Shown here in pieces: positions 18,944-28,324 of a DNA stretch of 64,000 bases. Positions within the stretch are counted from its first letter, which is position 1. Every line of letters starts with the position of its first letter. Origin of the DNA: Streptomyces phaeofaciens (GTDB taxonomy: Bacteria; Actinomycetota; Actinomycetes; Streptomycetales; Streptomycetaceae); the NCBI RefSeq assembly GCF_014648915.1, contig NZ_BMSA01000038.1:1-64000 (forward strand), in the 5' to 3' direction. Below the pieces are notes generated by a model. It saw only the letters and a list, made by a program, of their open reading frames with translations, was not told where the DNA came from and did no database searches. The translations under genes and the position numbers were made by a program.

Positions 18944-20023
18944 TCAGCCGGTGAGTCCGGCCGCGGCGCAGGCCTCGCGCAGTTCGGGGACGCAGATCCG
19001 GCGGACGGTGTAGACACCGCCGTCGACGAGGGTGGGCCCGATGTCGCCGACGGTGACCGAGGCCGGGCGGAGCAGGACGGCGGGGATGTCCCGGGTGGTG
19101 GGGCTGTCGATCGTGGTCGGGGTGTCGCCGGGGTCCTCGTCACGGCCCACGGCGACGGCCATGGCGGCGACCGAGCCGGCCTCGTCCCGGAACGACTTGT
19201 AGACGGTCATGTACTGCTCGCCCTTGACGATGCGTCGTACGGCGTCGAGGTCGGCGTCCTGGCCGGTGACGGGGGGCAGCTCGCGGACCCCGGCGCTCTT
19301 GAGGGCGGAGATGACACCGGCGGCGATCGCGTCGTTGGCCGCGAGGACACCGTCGATCCGGTCGGGGCCCAGCGCCGCGATGGCGGCGGCCATGTTGGTG
19401 TGCGCCTCCTGGGTGTTCCAGCCTGCGGTGTCGTACGACTTGGCAATCTCGACCCTGCCCCGCAGGACGGACAGCGCACCCTCGCGGTACCAGGCCGCGT
19501 TGGGGCTGATCGGGTCGCCGTTCATCATGACGATGCTCCCGCCGTCGGCCTTGTCCCCCATGGCCGTCAGCAGGCCCTCGCCCTGGAGTCTGCCGACCTC
19601 GGCGCCGTCGAAGCCGACGAATCCGGCGATCGGGCCCTCGGCGAGCCGGTCGTAGGCGATCACCCGGGTGCCCGCCCGGTCGGCCTCCTGGATCGAGGAG
19701 CGCAGCGCCCTGGTGTCGGCGGCGTCGAGGATCAGCACCCGGGCACCCTTGGTGATCATCGAGATCATCTGCTGGTGCTGGCGGGCCGCGTCGTTCTCGG
19801 CGTTGGCGTACATCAGGGTGCACGCGGGGCACCGTCGCTTCAGCTGCTCCTCGATCAGCGGCTTGTCCGCGTGCTCCCAGCGGGGCAGGGAGCGGCTCGG
19901 CAGGAGCAGGCCGACGGTGAAGCCGTCGCCGCTCTTCCCGCCGTCGCCGCCGCAGGACGCCAGGGAGACGGTCAGGACCGCCGCGACGAGCGCCGCGGTG
20001 AGGTGCCGGATGCCGGTCCTCAT
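18944..20023 (-). CDS. Sugar-binding lipoprotein (ABC-type, XylF/ChvE class) coupled to a phosphatase gene
   Basis: A 359-residue periplasmic-binding-fold lipoprotein. Signal and lipobox LASC with Cys24 are followed by FTVGLLLPSRSLPRWEHAD, VLILDAADTRALRSSI, IAYDRLAEGPI and VLAANDAIAAGVISAL, the pattern of xylose/ribose-type receptors. Its ATG overlaps the stop of the upstream SpoIIE phosphatase (20020-20023), so both are made from one mRNA. No ATPase or permease follows it. It is clearly paralogous to the receptor at 22538. It may act as a sensor or share the neighbouring transporter. Confidence 0.88.
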   Translation of the reverse strand: MRTGIRHLTAALVAAVLTVSLASCGGDGGKSGDGFTVGLLLPSRSLPRWEHADKPLIEEQLKRRCPACTLMYANAENDAARQHQQMISMITKGARVLILDAADTRALRSSIQEADRAGTRVIAYDRLAEGPIAGFVGFDGAEVGRLQGEGLLTAMGDKADGGSIVMMNGDPISPNAAWYREGALSVLRGRVEIAKSYDTAGWNTQEAHTNMAAAIAALGPDRIDGVLAANDAIAAGVISALKSAGVRELPPVTGQDADLDAVRRIVKGEQYMTVYKSFRDEAGSVAAMAVAVGRDEDPGDTPTTIDSPTTRDIPAVLLRPASVTVGDIGPTLVDGGVYTVRRICVPELREACAAAGLTG

Positions 20024-22464
20024 GGCAGGCCTCCTCCCCACGGCCCCGGTCCCGGGTCCGCGGCGTCCGGGTCGAAGCCCGGGACGGTGATCTCGCTCCA
20101 CACCTGTTTGCCGCCGGCCACCGGCACCGTGCCGAAGGAGTCCGACATCGCCTCGACCAGCATCAGTCCCCGGCCGCCGGTCGACTCCCAGTCCACGATC
20201 ACCGGCTTGGCGGGGGCGCGCGGCGAGGCGTCGCTGACGCCGACCCGCACCCGGTCGCCGCGGAGCATCAGATCGACCTGGACCGGCCCCTGGGTGTGCA
20301 CCAGGGCGTTGGTGACGAGTTCGGAGACGACGAGCAGGACCGCGTCGGCCGCCTTCTCGGCCTTCCAGCGGCGCAGGGTGCGCGCGGTGAAGCGGCGGGC
20401 GTGCATGACGGCGTCGGGCAGCCGCCACACCATCCAGCCGGCCCGGATCGGCTTGACCCGCATCCCGTCGTAGCGCATCAGCAGCAGCGCCACGTCGTCC
20501 TCGCGGCGGTCGCCGTCACCGAGGAGTTCGTCGGCCATCCGGCCGAGGTCGGCCGGGTCGGCCGTGGCCAGCGCGGCGCCGGTGCGGCGCATCCCCTCGT
20601 CGAGGGGCAGATCGGCGGCCTCGACCAGGCCGTCGGTGACCAGGGCGAGGACGGTGCCGGGGGCCAGGGCGACCGCGGTCATCGGGAAGTGCGCCTCGGC
20701 GAGGATGCCCAGCGGCGGCCCGCCCGCGACCTCCACCTCCTCGGTCCCGCCGTCGGGCCGGCGCAGCAGCGGCGCGAGGTGCCCGGCGCGCACGAACAGG
20801 GTGTTGCCCTCCTCCATGTCCAGTTCGGCGTAGCAGCAGGTGGCGAAGAGGTCGGTCTCCATGCTGACCAGCAGCCGGTTGGCGTGCGAGACGACGACGT
20901 CGGGCGGGTGGCCCTCCATGGCGTAGGCGCGGACGGCGGTGCGCATCTGGCCCATGATCGTCGCGGCCCCGGCGCTGTGTCCCTGCACGTCCCCGATGAC
21001 CAGGGCCACCCGCTCGTCGGAGAGGGCGATGACGTCGTACCAGTCGCCGCCCACCTGGAGGCCCCGCCGGGCGGGCAGATAGCGGGCCACGGCCGTGCCG
21101 CCGGGCAGTTCGGGCAGGCGCCGGGGCAGCAGGCTGCGCTGGAGCATGGTGGCGAGTTCCTGCTCGGCGTCGTGCGCGTGGGCGCGCTGGAGCGACTGGC
21201 CGATCAGGGCGGCGGTGGCGGTCAGCAGGGAGCGTTCCTCGGGGACGAACGCGTGCGGCTCGTCCCAGCCGACCAGGCAGATCCCGGCGACCCGGCCCTT
21301 GGCGGGCAGCGGCAGGACGGCCAGCCCGCCGGGGCCGATGCCCGCCAGGCCGGGTTCGAGCGCGGTGCCGGCCGGCCACAGGTCCATACGGCCGTCCCGC
21401 ATGGCCTCCTGGAGGGTGGGCAGGGCACGGACCGGCGCGTCGGGCCACTCCGTGCGCCACTCGGCCCGCCAGGCGTCCGGCCAGGCGGCGGGCTGCGGCG
21501 GATCGAGGACGGCGACCATCAGCCGGTCGTCCTGGAGACCGGCGAGCGCCACCCGGGCGGCGCCGAGCGGCTCCCGCAGGGCGGCGACGACCACCCGGCC
21601 GACCTCCTCGACGGTGGTGGCGTCGTCGAGGGCGGCGGTCAGCCACTGGATCCGGGCGACGTCGTCGGCGCCCCGGCGCAGCACGGGCGTCGCCGTGACC
21701 ACGCCCACCACGCGCTCCCCCAGGCCGTCGGTGGCCGGCTCGGCCCGGCAGCTCAGGCTCAGCCAGCGCATCTCGCCGGTGGGGCCGCGCACCCGGAACT
21801 CCAGCTCCCGCCGGCCGGAGTCGTCGGTGGACGGCTCCAGGACCGACATCAGGGCGTGCATGTCCTCCGGGAGGGCGTGCGCGAGCAGGGTGTCGGCCTT
21901 GCCGTCGAAGTCGTCGGGGCTGATGCCGACCAGGTCGAGGAGGGTGTCGTCGGCCTCGGCCACGCCGGTGTCCGGGGCCAGCACGAAGGAGCCGACCCGC
22001 AGGCTGCGCAGCGCGGGGCCGAGCACGGGCACGGACGGGGGCGTCCCGGACCGGAGCAGTCGGGCGACGGCGTCGGCGTACCGCTCCAGGAAGCGGCGCT
22101 GTTCGGCCTGGAAGCCGTCGGCGGAGTCGCCGGTGACCAGGAGGCAGCCCAGGCGTCGGCCGTCCGCGCCGAGGGGAAGCGCGCCCAGCGCGCCCTCGGC
22201 GTTCAGCCACAGCGGGTGGTCGGTCCGGAAGGCCTGGGCCACGGGTGTGTCATCGGCGAGGGTCAGCCGTTCCGGGAGTCCCGGTCCGGTGGAGGGCCGT
22301 CCGGCGGTGTCCGCCAGCCGGAGCTCCTCGTTCCCGGCCCCGGAAACATAGACCGCTGCCTGTGTCACTCCGGCGAAGGTCAGGGCCCGATCGAGGCATG
22401 TCCGCAACGTACCTCCCGTCCCTGTCGCAGGTGCCGACAGGTTGAGATCGGGGCACCCACCCAC
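20020..22464 (-). CDS. SpoIIE-type PP2C phosphatase with GAF/PAS sensing and HATPase domain
   Basis: An 814-residue cytoplasmic multidomain protein. Order: GAF-like region (about 15-140), PAS-like region (150-265), second GAF (280-435), SpoIIE/PP2C phosphatase (455-665; GGDWYDVIAL, VIGDVQGHSAGA, DDVALLLMRY), HATPase of the RsbW type (685-800; VVSELVTNAL, GGRGLMLVE). Such proteins dephosphorylate anti-sigma-factor antagonists and control sigma-factor partner switching. GTG 22464 has no clear ribosome site; TTG about 20 codons inside, after GGGAGG, is a real alternative. It overlaps the receptor gene downstream. Confidence 0.85.
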   Translation of the reverse strand: MGGCPDLNLSAPATGTGGTLRTCLDRALTFAGVTQAAVYVSGAGNEELRLADTAGRPSTGPGLPERLTLADDTPVAQAFRTDHPLWLNAEGALGALPLGADGRRLGCLLVTGDSADGFQAEQRRFLERYADAVARLLRSGTPPSVPVLGPALRSLRVGSFVLAPDTGVAEADDTLLDLVGISPDDFDGKADTLLAHALPEDMHALMSVLEPSTDDSGRRELEFRVRGPTGEMRWLSLSCRAEPATDGLGERVVGVVTATPVLRRGADDVARIQWLTAALDDATTVEEVGRVVVAALREPLGAARVALAGLQDDRLMVAVLDPPQPAAWPDAWRAEWRTEWPDAPVRALPTLQEAMRDGRMDLWPAGTALEPGLAGIGPGGLAVLPLPAKGRVAGICLVGWDEPHAFVPEERSLLTATAALIGQSLQRAHAHDAEQELATMLQRSLLPRRLPELPGGTAVARYLPARRGLQVGGDWYDVIALSDERVALVIGDVQGHSAGAATIMGQMRTAVRAYAMEGHPPDVVVSHANRLLVSMETDLFATCCYAELDMEEGNTLFVRAGHLAPLLRRPDGGTEEVEVAGGPPLGILAEAHFPMTAVALAPGTVLALVTDGLVEAADLPLDEGMRRTGAALATADPADLGRMADELLGDGDRREDDVALLLMRYDGMRVKPIRAGWMVWRLPDAVMHARRFTARTLRRWKAEKAADAVLLVVSELVTNALVHTQGPVQVDLMLRGDRVRVGVSDASPRAPAKPVIVDWESTGGRGLMLVEAMSDSFGTVPVAGGKQVWSEITVPGFDPDAADPGPGPWGGGLP

Positions 22465-22537
22465 CAGAATCGCATATACGGATCAACCGAACATATCAGC
22501 GCCTATCCACCTTATTGTCGTCTACGGCAGGTACCAC

Positions 22538-23626
22538 ATGAAGGGCCGGATTCGGGACACGGCCGTGGCCGTGACCGCGGTCGCCACGGCCGTCGCCCTG
22601 GCGGCCTGCGGGGCCGACGGCGGGAGCAGCCCCGTCGAGGGGGACGGGCCGCGGATCGGGGTGCTGCTGCCGGACGCCACGACGGCCCGCTGGGAGACCC
22701 AGGACCGGCCCCTGCTGGAGGAGAAGATCGCGGAGCTGTGCGACACCTGCGTGGTCGAGCACGCCAACGCCAAGGGCGAGGTGGCCCTCCAGCAGGAGCA
22801 GATGGACTCGATGATCACCAAGGGGGTCGACGCCATCGTGCTGGTGCCCGTGGACGCCCGCTCGCTCGGCCCGGCGGTCCGCAAGGCCCACTCCGCGGGC
22901 ATCCCCGTCATCTCCTACGACCGGCTCGCCGAGGGCCCGATCTCCGGATACGCCTCCTTCGACGGCAAGGAGGTCGGCAGGCTCCAGGCCCAGGCACTGC
23001 TCAGGGCGATGGGTGACGAGGTGCCCGGCGCCCAGATCGTGATGATGAACGGCGACCCCAGCGACCCGAACGCGGTCGACTTCAAGAAGGGCGCGCTGTC
23101 CGTGCTCGACGGGAAGGTGCGGATCGGCCGGGAGTACGACACCCTCCAGTGGCGGGCGGAGACCGCGCACATGAACATGTCCGCCGCGATCGCGGCCCTC
23201 GGCGACGACGCCATCGACGGGGTCTACGCGGCCAACGACGGTCTCGCCGCCGGAAGCATCTCGGCCCTCAAGTCGAACAAGGTCGCGCCGCTGCCCCCGG
23301 TCACCGGGCAGGACGCGGAGCTGGCGGCCGTGCGGCGGATCGTCGCGGGCGAGCAGTACATGACCGTCTTCAAGCCGTTCGCGCCGGAGGCCGCGGCCGG
23401 CGGCGCCATGGCCGTCGCGGCGGCCCGCGGGGAGAGCCTGGATCGTCTGGCGACGGGCGAGGTACGGCCACGCGGCGGCGGGACCGTGCCCGCCGTGCTG
23501 CTCGTCCCGGAGTCCGTCACCGTGGACAACATCGAGGACACCGTGGTGAAGGACGGCCTGCACACGGTGGCGCAGATCTGTACCCCCCAGCTCGAGGCCG
23601 ACTGTGACCGGGCCGGGCTGATCTGA
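22538..23626 (+). CDS. Sugar ABC transporter substrate-binding lipoprotein
   Basis: A 362-residue receptor with lipobox LAAC (Cys24), then PRIGVLLPDATTARWETQD, VDAIVLVPVDARSLGPAV, ISYDRLAEGPISGY and VYAANDGLAAGSISAL. Many stretches are shared with the paralogue at 18944, for example ISYDRLAEGPI-type and VTGQDA motifs. It is first in an operon with a single-domain ATPase and permease, a XylF/FrcB-type system. ATG 22538 follows GGCAGG. The sugar is not predictable; a pentose or fructose is likely from the family. Confidence 0.9.
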   Translation: MKGRIRDTAVAVTAVATAVALAACGADGGSSPVEGDGPRIGVLLPDATTARWETQDRPLLEEKIAELCDTCVVEHANAKGEVALQQEQMDSMITKGVDAIVLVPVDARSLGPAVRKAHSAGIPVISYDRLAEGPISGYASFDGKEVGRLQAQALLRAMGDEVPGAQIVMMNGDPSDPNAVDFKKGALSVLDGKVRIGREYDTLQWRAETAHMNMSAAIAALGDDAIDGVYAANDGLAAGSISALKSNKVAPLPPVTGQDAELAAVRRIVAGEQYMTVFKPFAPEAAAGGAMAVAAARGESLDRLATGEVRPRGGGTVPAVLLVPESVTVDNIEDTVVKDGLHTVAQICTPQLEADCDRAGLI

Positions 23627-23667
23627 CGGTTCCGGGCGGTCCGGACCTGGGAAGGAGCGTGGTTTCC

Positions 23668-24441
23668 GTGCCGGATCCGCCCCTGCTGGCGCTGCGCGGT
23701 GTGTGCAAGCGCTACGGCGTCGTCGAGGTCCTCACGGACATCGAGCTGGAGATCCATTCCGGTCAGGTCGTCGCTCTGCTGGGGGACAACGGGGCCGGCA
23801 AGTCCACCCTGGTCAAGGTGATCTCCGGGGTCACGCTCCCGGAGCGGGGGGTCATCGAGTGGCAGGGCCGGGCGGTCCACATCCGGCGCCCGCACGACGC
23901 CCGGGACCTCGGCATCGCCACCGTCTTCCAGGACCTCGCGCTGTGCGGGAACCTCGACGTCGTCGCCAACCTGTTCCTCGGGCGGGAGATCCGCCGCTAC
24001 GGCTTCCTCGACGAGATGGAGATGGAGCGCCGCACCCGGCAGCTGCTGGCGCGCCTGACCCGGCGCGTGCCCGATCTGCGCGGCCCCGTCGCCGCGCTCT
24101 CCAGCGGCCAGCGGCAGACGGTCGCCATCGCCCGCTCGCTCCTCGGCGAGCCGCGGATCCTGCTGCTGGACGAGCCGACCGCGGCGCTGGGCTTCGAGCA
24201 GACCAGTGAGGTCCTCGACCTCGTCGACCGGCTGCGCGAGCACGGCATGGGGGTTCTGCTGATCAGCCACAACATGGGCGACGTGAAGGCGCTCGCGGAC
24301 CGCGCCGCGGTACTGCGGCTCGGCCGCAACAACGGCTTCTTCGACGTGAACACCGCGTCCCAGGAGCAGATCATCTCCTCCATCACCGGCGCCACGGAGA
24401 ACGTGCCCCGCCGGCCGGCGTCCCGGGAGGCGGGGTGGTGA
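23668..24441 (+). CDS. Sugar ABC transporter ATPase, single domain (FrcA type)
   Basis: A 257-residue ATPase: Walker A GDNGAGKSTL, signature LSSGQRQTVAIARSL, Walker B ILLLDEPTAALG and switch His in LLISHNMGDV. Most carbohydrate CUT2 ATPases (XylG, RbsA) have two fused domains near 500 residues; this one has a single domain like FrcA and presumably works as a homodimer. GTG 23668 was chosen because AAGGAG is 10 bases upstream; GTG 23659 is too close. Its stop overlaps the permease start (GTGA). Confidence 0.9.
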   Translation: MPDPPLLALRGVCKRYGVVEVLTDIELEIHSGQVVALLGDNGAGKSTLVKVISGVTLPERGVIEWQGRAVHIRRPHDARDLGIATVFQDLALCGNLDVVANLFLGREIRRYGFLDEMEMERRTRQLLARLTRRVPDLRGPVAALSSGQRQTVAIARSLLGEPRILLLDEPTAALGFEQTSEVLDLVDRLREHGMGVLLISHNMGDVKALADRAAVLRLGRNNGFFDVNTASQEQIISSITGATENVPRRPASREAGW

Positions 24442-25718
24442 AGGACATGCGCGGCACGGCGGGGGCCACGGCGGCCGAGGACACCGCATCCGGCACCGCC
24501 TCCCCGCCACCGGGCCGCCGGGAGGCCGTCGCCCGGGCCGTGCACGACGGGGTCGCCTTCCTCCGGCGCAAGGTGAGAGCGGGTGAACTGGGCTCGCTCC
24601 CGGTCGTCCTGGTGCTCGCGGTGGTCTGGATCACCTTCCAGTCCCTCAACGCGAACTTCCTGTCGCCGCGCAACCTGTCCAATCTCAGCGTGGACATCGT
24701 CGGCACCGGGCTGATCGCCGTCGGCATCGTCTTCGTGCTGCTGCTCGGCGAACTGGACCTGTCCGTCGGCTCGATCAGCGGCCTCGCGGCGGCCGTCTTC
24801 GCGGTGCTGAACGTGACCAACGGCGTACCGGAGTGGCTGGCGCTGATCGTCGCGGTGCTCTCCGGCACCGCGGCGGGCACCGTGCAGGGCTACTCCATCG
24901 CCCGGACCAGGGTGCCCGCCTTCGTGATCACGCTCGCCGGACTGCTCACCTGGAACGGGATCATGCTCGCCATCCTCGGCAGCAGCGGCACCGTCAACCT
25001 CGACGAGAACGGGCTGGTCGCCAAGCTGACCAGCTACTACTTCACCAACGACGCCGTCGCCTACGGTGTGGCCGCGCTCGCCGCGGGCGCGGTCTTCGCC
25101 GTGACCGACCTGGACCGGCGGCGGCGCCGGGCCGTCGGCATGCCGCACCGGTCGCTGCGGGCCGTCGTGGTGCGCGCGGGCGGCATCGCGGTGATCGCGT
25201 TCACCGCCGCGTACCTGCTCAACCGGTTCCAGGGACTGCCGCTCGCCCTGCTGATCTTCCTCGTACTGGTGGCCGGCCTCGACATCCTGCTGCGGCACAC
25301 CCACTACGGGCGGCAGGTGTACGCCGTCGGCGGCAGCGTCGACGCGGCCCGGCGGGCCAGTCTCAACGTGACCTGGGTACAGACCTCGGTGCTCGCGGTC
25401 TCCGGCACCATGGCCGCGATCGGCGGCCTCTTCCTGGCCTCACGGATCACCTCGGTGAGCCAGAGCTCGGGGACCGGTGTGCTGCTGATCAACGCCATCG
25501 CGGCGGCGGTGATCGGCGGCACCAGTCTGTTCGGGGGGCGCGGCACGACCTGGACGGCGGTGCTCGGCATGCTGGTCATCCAGTCGATCGCCTCGGGCAT
25601 GGCGATCACGGACACTCCGCCGGCCGCCCAGTTCGTGATCACGGGCGGTGTGCTGTTCGCCGCGGTGGTCATCGACGCGTTGTCGCGCCGCTCGCAGGAG
25701 GCTCACGGACGGGCTTGA
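24438..25718 (+). CDS. Sugar ABC transporter permease (XylH/FrcC type)
   Basis: A 426-residue integral membrane protein with about ten helices. After an Ala/Pro-rich cytoplasmic lead come LPVVLVLAVVWITFQSLN, the conserved GELDLSVGSISGLAA motif of CUT2 permeases, PAFVITLAGLLTWNGI, the coupling loop RHTHYGRQVYAVGGSVDAAR and AAVIGGTSLFGGRGT. It exports no substrate itself but forms the channel with the ATPase and receptor. Start GTG 24438 overlaps the ATPase stop; GGGAGG is seven bases upstream. Confidence 0.92.
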   Translation: MKDMRGTAGATAAEDTASGTASPPPGRREAVARAVHDGVAFLRRKVRAGELGSLPVVLVLAVVWITFQSLNANFLSPRNLSNLSVDIVGTGLIAVGIVFVLLLGELDLSVGSISGLAAAVFAVLNVTNGVPEWLALIVAVLSGTAAGTVQGYSIARTRVPAFVITLAGLLTWNGIMLAILGSSGTVNLDENGLVAKLTSYYFTNDAVAYGVAALAAGAVFAVTDLDRRRRRAVGMPHRSLRAVVVRAGGIAVIAFTAAYLLNRFQGLPLALLIFLVLVAGLDILLRHTHYGRQVYAVGGSVDAARRASLNVTWVQTSVLAVSGTMAAIGGLFLASRITSVSQSSGTGVLLINAIAAAVIGGTSLFGGRGTTWTAVLGMLVIQSIASGMAITDTPPAAQFVITGGVLFAAVVIDALSRRSQEAHGRA

Positions 25719-25740
25719 CGGCACGGGTCCGTCCCGCGCG

Positions 25741-25790
25741 CACGAAGGGCCGGGCCCCGCCCCCCGAGAGGCGGGACCCGGCCCTTCGTG
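25741..25790. terminator. Strong bidirectional terminator hairpin
   Basis: A long stem pairs 25741-25761 with 25770-25790 (CACGAAGGGCCGGG against its complement), with only one mismatch in about 21 bp. It separates the sugar transport operon from the convergent small secreted protein gene. Confidence 0.9.
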
Positions 25791-25799
25791 GACCCGGGA

Positions 25800-26090
25800 T
25801 CAGCAGGTGCGGCCGACGTAGTAGGCGCCCTGGATCCGGCCCGCGGAGCCCAGCCAGGTGGTGCCCGGCGCCACGCACCGCTCGTAGTCGGGCGCGAGGG
25901 CGACCTCGACCTTGACGACCACGCGCGAGCCGTCGGAGGTGCAGTGGTTGTAGTAGGCGTCGGAGCTGGTCTTGTAGAAGCCGCACGGGTCCGCGGCCAC
26001 GGGGCCCGCGGCGGCGGTCAGGGCACCCAGGGAGGTGAGGACGAGGGCGGCGGAACCGATGGCGCCGGTGACCGTTCGGCGGAAACGCAC
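25800..26090 (-). CDS. Small secreted protein (DUF6355-like)
   Basis: A 96-residue protein. Signal peptide VRFRRTVTGAIGSAALVLTS, then a mature domain of about 60 residues with four cysteines (DPCGFYKTSSDAYYNHC, YERCVAPG, YYVGRTC) that probably form two disulfides. The sequence resembles the DUF6355 family as remembered; that name was not checked. GTG 26090 follows AAGGAG at seven bases. Function unknown. Confidence 0.75.
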   Translation of the reverse strand: MRFRRTVTGAIGSAALVLTSLGALTAAAGPVAADPCGFYKTSSDAYYNHCTSDGSRVVVKVEVALAPDYERCVAPGTTWLGSAGRIQGAYYVGRTC

Positions 26091-26284
26091 AGCGAGACTC
26101 CTTGACTGGTGAAAGGGCGGGCCCGCGCAGGGGGACCGGGTCCGCGGTGAGGCCGGGACCTGCCCCAGGATCACCGCGCCGCCCACCGCCGATGATCGTC
26201 CGGCGGCGCCGTTCACCCTGCGAATCGTTTCGCCGTTGCGCCGGTCGGGTGAGGTCGGATCGGGAGTGGGGGCGGACGGGGCGT

Positions 26285-26317
26285 GGGGCCCGGGATCCTC
26301 GTGCGGTCCCGGGCCCC
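26285..26317. terminator. GC hairpin in the gap after the MFS gene
   Basis: GGGGCCCGGGA (26285-26295) pairs perfectly with TCCCGGGCCCC (26307-26317). It is a second, more distal hairpin downstream of the MFS gene. The rest of the 309-base gap 26091-26399 shows no gene. Confidence 0.5.
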
Positions 26318-26352
26318 GGTGGGCGCCGTACCCGTCCCCACGGACGGCGCCG

Positions 26353-26392
26353 GTACCCGGCCGGCGTTCCGCTCTGTGCGCCGGCCGGGTAC
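26353..26392. terminator. Terminator hairpin after the MFS gene
   Basis: GTACCCGGCCGGCG (26353-26366) pairs perfectly with its complement at 26379-26392 across a 12-base loop, eight bases beyond the MFS stop on the minus strand. Confidence 0.8.
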
Positions 26393-26399
26393 GCCGGTG

Positions 26400-28007
26400 T
26401 CACCCCGCGGTGGGCCCGCCCGTCAGGGACGGGGCCTGCGCGGCGGCCGGGCGGGGGCCGGTGGCCACGGGCCGTGCCGTCCGCCGCGGGCCGCGCAGCA
26501 GGAGCGCCCCGACGGCCGCGGCGAGCAGGGTCAGCGCGGCGGAGACGACCAGGCACAGGTGCAGACCGTCCAGGAAGGCCTCGGACAGCGCGCCCAGGAC
26601 CCGGGGGGTGTCCGCGCCGAGGTCGAGCCCGCCCACGGCCCCGATGCCACCGGACTCGGCGACCGAGGTGACCTGCCGGACGGTGGGGCCGGACAGTCCG
26701 GCGCCGGTGAGGTGGCCGGGCAGGGCGTGCACGGCCCGGGTGGACAGCAGGGCGCCGAGTATCGCGGGGCCGAGGGCGCCGCCGACCTGGCGGAAGGCGT
26801 TGTTGGCCGCGGCGGCCATCCCGGCCTGGTGGAAGGGGACCGAGCTGACGGCGGTCGCGGTCATCGGGGTGATGACGAAGGCCATGCCGAGGCCGAGCAG
26901 CGCCAGCCGCCAGGCCAGCGAGCCGAACGAGGTGTCCGCGCCGATGTCCGTGAGGGAGAGCAGGGCGGCGGTGGCGACCAGCAGGCCGCCGGGGATGAGC
27001 AGCCGGGGCGAGACCCGGTGGACGAGCTTGCCGACGGGCGCGCCCAGCACCAGCGGCATCATGCTCACCATCAGCAGCCGCCAGGCGGCGTCGAGCGTGG
27101 AGAGCTGCTGGACCATGCCGAAGTAGAGGCTGAGGACGAAGAAGAACCCGATCAGGCCCAGGAAGCTGATCATGGCGATCAGGGTGGTGGCGGTGAAGGC
27201 CGGGCTGCGGAACAGGGTGAGGTCCAGCATGGGGCTGGGGCCGCCGCGTTCCACCAGGACGAACGCGACGGCGCCGACGGCCGCGACGGACAGGGCGGTC
27301 ATCACCCCGGCGTCGGTGAAGGACCCGGCGCCGCCCTCGATGATGCCGTAGACGAGCGCGGTGATCGCCAGGGCGGCGGTGAGCTGGCCGGGCCAGTCCA
27401 GCCGGCGGGAGCCCGGGGCACGGGAGTCGGTCAGCAGCCGCGCCGCGCAGGCCATGGCGGCCAGCGAGGCGGGCACGGGCAGCAGGAAGATCCAGCGCCA
27501 GTCGGCGTGGTCGAGGATGACTCCGGCGACGACGGGGCCCAGTGCCAGCGCGGCGGTCAGGGCGGTGGCCCACAGGCCGATGAACTTGCCGCGCTCGCGC
27601 GGGTCGGGCACCGCGTGGCTGATCAGGGCGAGGGTGGTGGGCAGCAGCGCGGCGGAGCCCAGTCCGGCGAGGGCCTGGCCGGCCCAGAGGACCTGGACGT
27701 TCTGCGCGCACAGCGCGACGAGGGCCCCGAGCCCGCTGAGCGCGAGCCCCGCCTGGAGGACCTTCTTGCGGCCGTGCACCTCCCCGAACACGCCCGCGGT
27801 GAGGATGAGCGCCGCCATGGGCAGGACGAACGCGTCGGAGACCCAGGACAGCTGGGAGGTCGAGGCGTCCAGGGCCCGCTGGATCGCGGGCAGGCCGGCG
27901 GAGACGGTGGTCACCGGCAGATAGGCGACGAACACGCCGACGCAGGCCATGACGAGCGTGGCGGCCCGCCGTTCCTGCGGCGTGTGCGCCGTGGACGTGG
28001 CATTCAC
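26400..28007 (-). CDS. MFS drug exporter, DHA2 family (14-helix type)
   Basis: A 535-residue transporter with about 14 predicted helices. It shows the motif LPAIQRALDASTSQLSWVSDAF, motif A-like GEVHGRKKVLQAG, and ALGPVVAGVILDHADWRWIF (motif C region with the DWRW loop). This family exports antibiotics and dyes by proton antiport, and EmrB/QacA are relatives. GTG 28007 follows GGGAGAG. Its promoter lies in the 391-base divergent gap shared with the carboxypeptidase gene; no linked regulator was found. Confidence 0.9.
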   Translation of the reverse strand: MNATSTAHTPQERRAATLVMACVGVFVAYLPVTTVSAGLPAIQRALDASTSQLSWVSDAFVLPMAALILTAGVFGEVHGRKKVLQAGLALSGLGALVALCAQNVQVLWAGQALAGLGSAALLPTTLALISHAVPDPRERGKFIGLWATALTAALALGPVVAGVILDHADWRWIFLLPVPASLAAMACAARLLTDSRAPGSRRLDWPGQLTAALAITALVYGIIEGGAGSFTDAGVMTALSVAAVGAVAFVLVERGGPSPMLDLTLFRSPAFTATTLIAMISFLGLIGFFFVLSLYFGMVQQLSTLDAAWRLLMVSMMPLVLGAPVGKLVHRVSPRLLIPGGLLVATAALLSLTDIGADTSFGSLAWRLALLGLGMAFVITPMTATAVSSVPFHQAGMAAAANNAFRQVGGALGPAILGALLSTRAVHALPGHLTGAGLSGPTVRQVTSVAESGGIGAVGGLDLGADTPRVLGALSEAFLDGLHLCLVVSAALTLLAAAVGALLLRGPRRTARPVATGPRPAAAQAPSLTGGPTAG

Positions 28008-28324
28008 GGAAACTCTCCCTTGCGGCGCCGGTGGCGCCGGTCACTGGGGGTGGGGCTGACGGGCACCACCCTGGGCCGGGCCGGGCGCCGAATCGAGCCA
28101 CCGCCCGCCGTAACCCGGAGAATCGACATCCCGGCCCCGTTTTCCGCGGATCTTCGACGCGGCCCGCCCGCCGGACGGCCGGGTCGCCACGCCGGGCGCC
28201 AGGGCGCCCCGGCCGCCCGGACACCGCGCGCCCGCCTCCGGGGACACCGCCCCGACGCCACCTCCGATGCGGCGTCACCTCTCGTCAACTCCCTTGAAAC
28301 GTCCGGCGTTTGCACAATCCGTGA

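Noticed and set aside
25741..25790. Long GC palindrome as a replication or attachment site
   Set aside because: Its place between convergent genes and single stem-loop form fit a terminator better.
28001..28003. ATG as the MFS start
   Set aside because: It is out of frame with the MFS protein; GTG 28007 is in frame and has a ribosome site.
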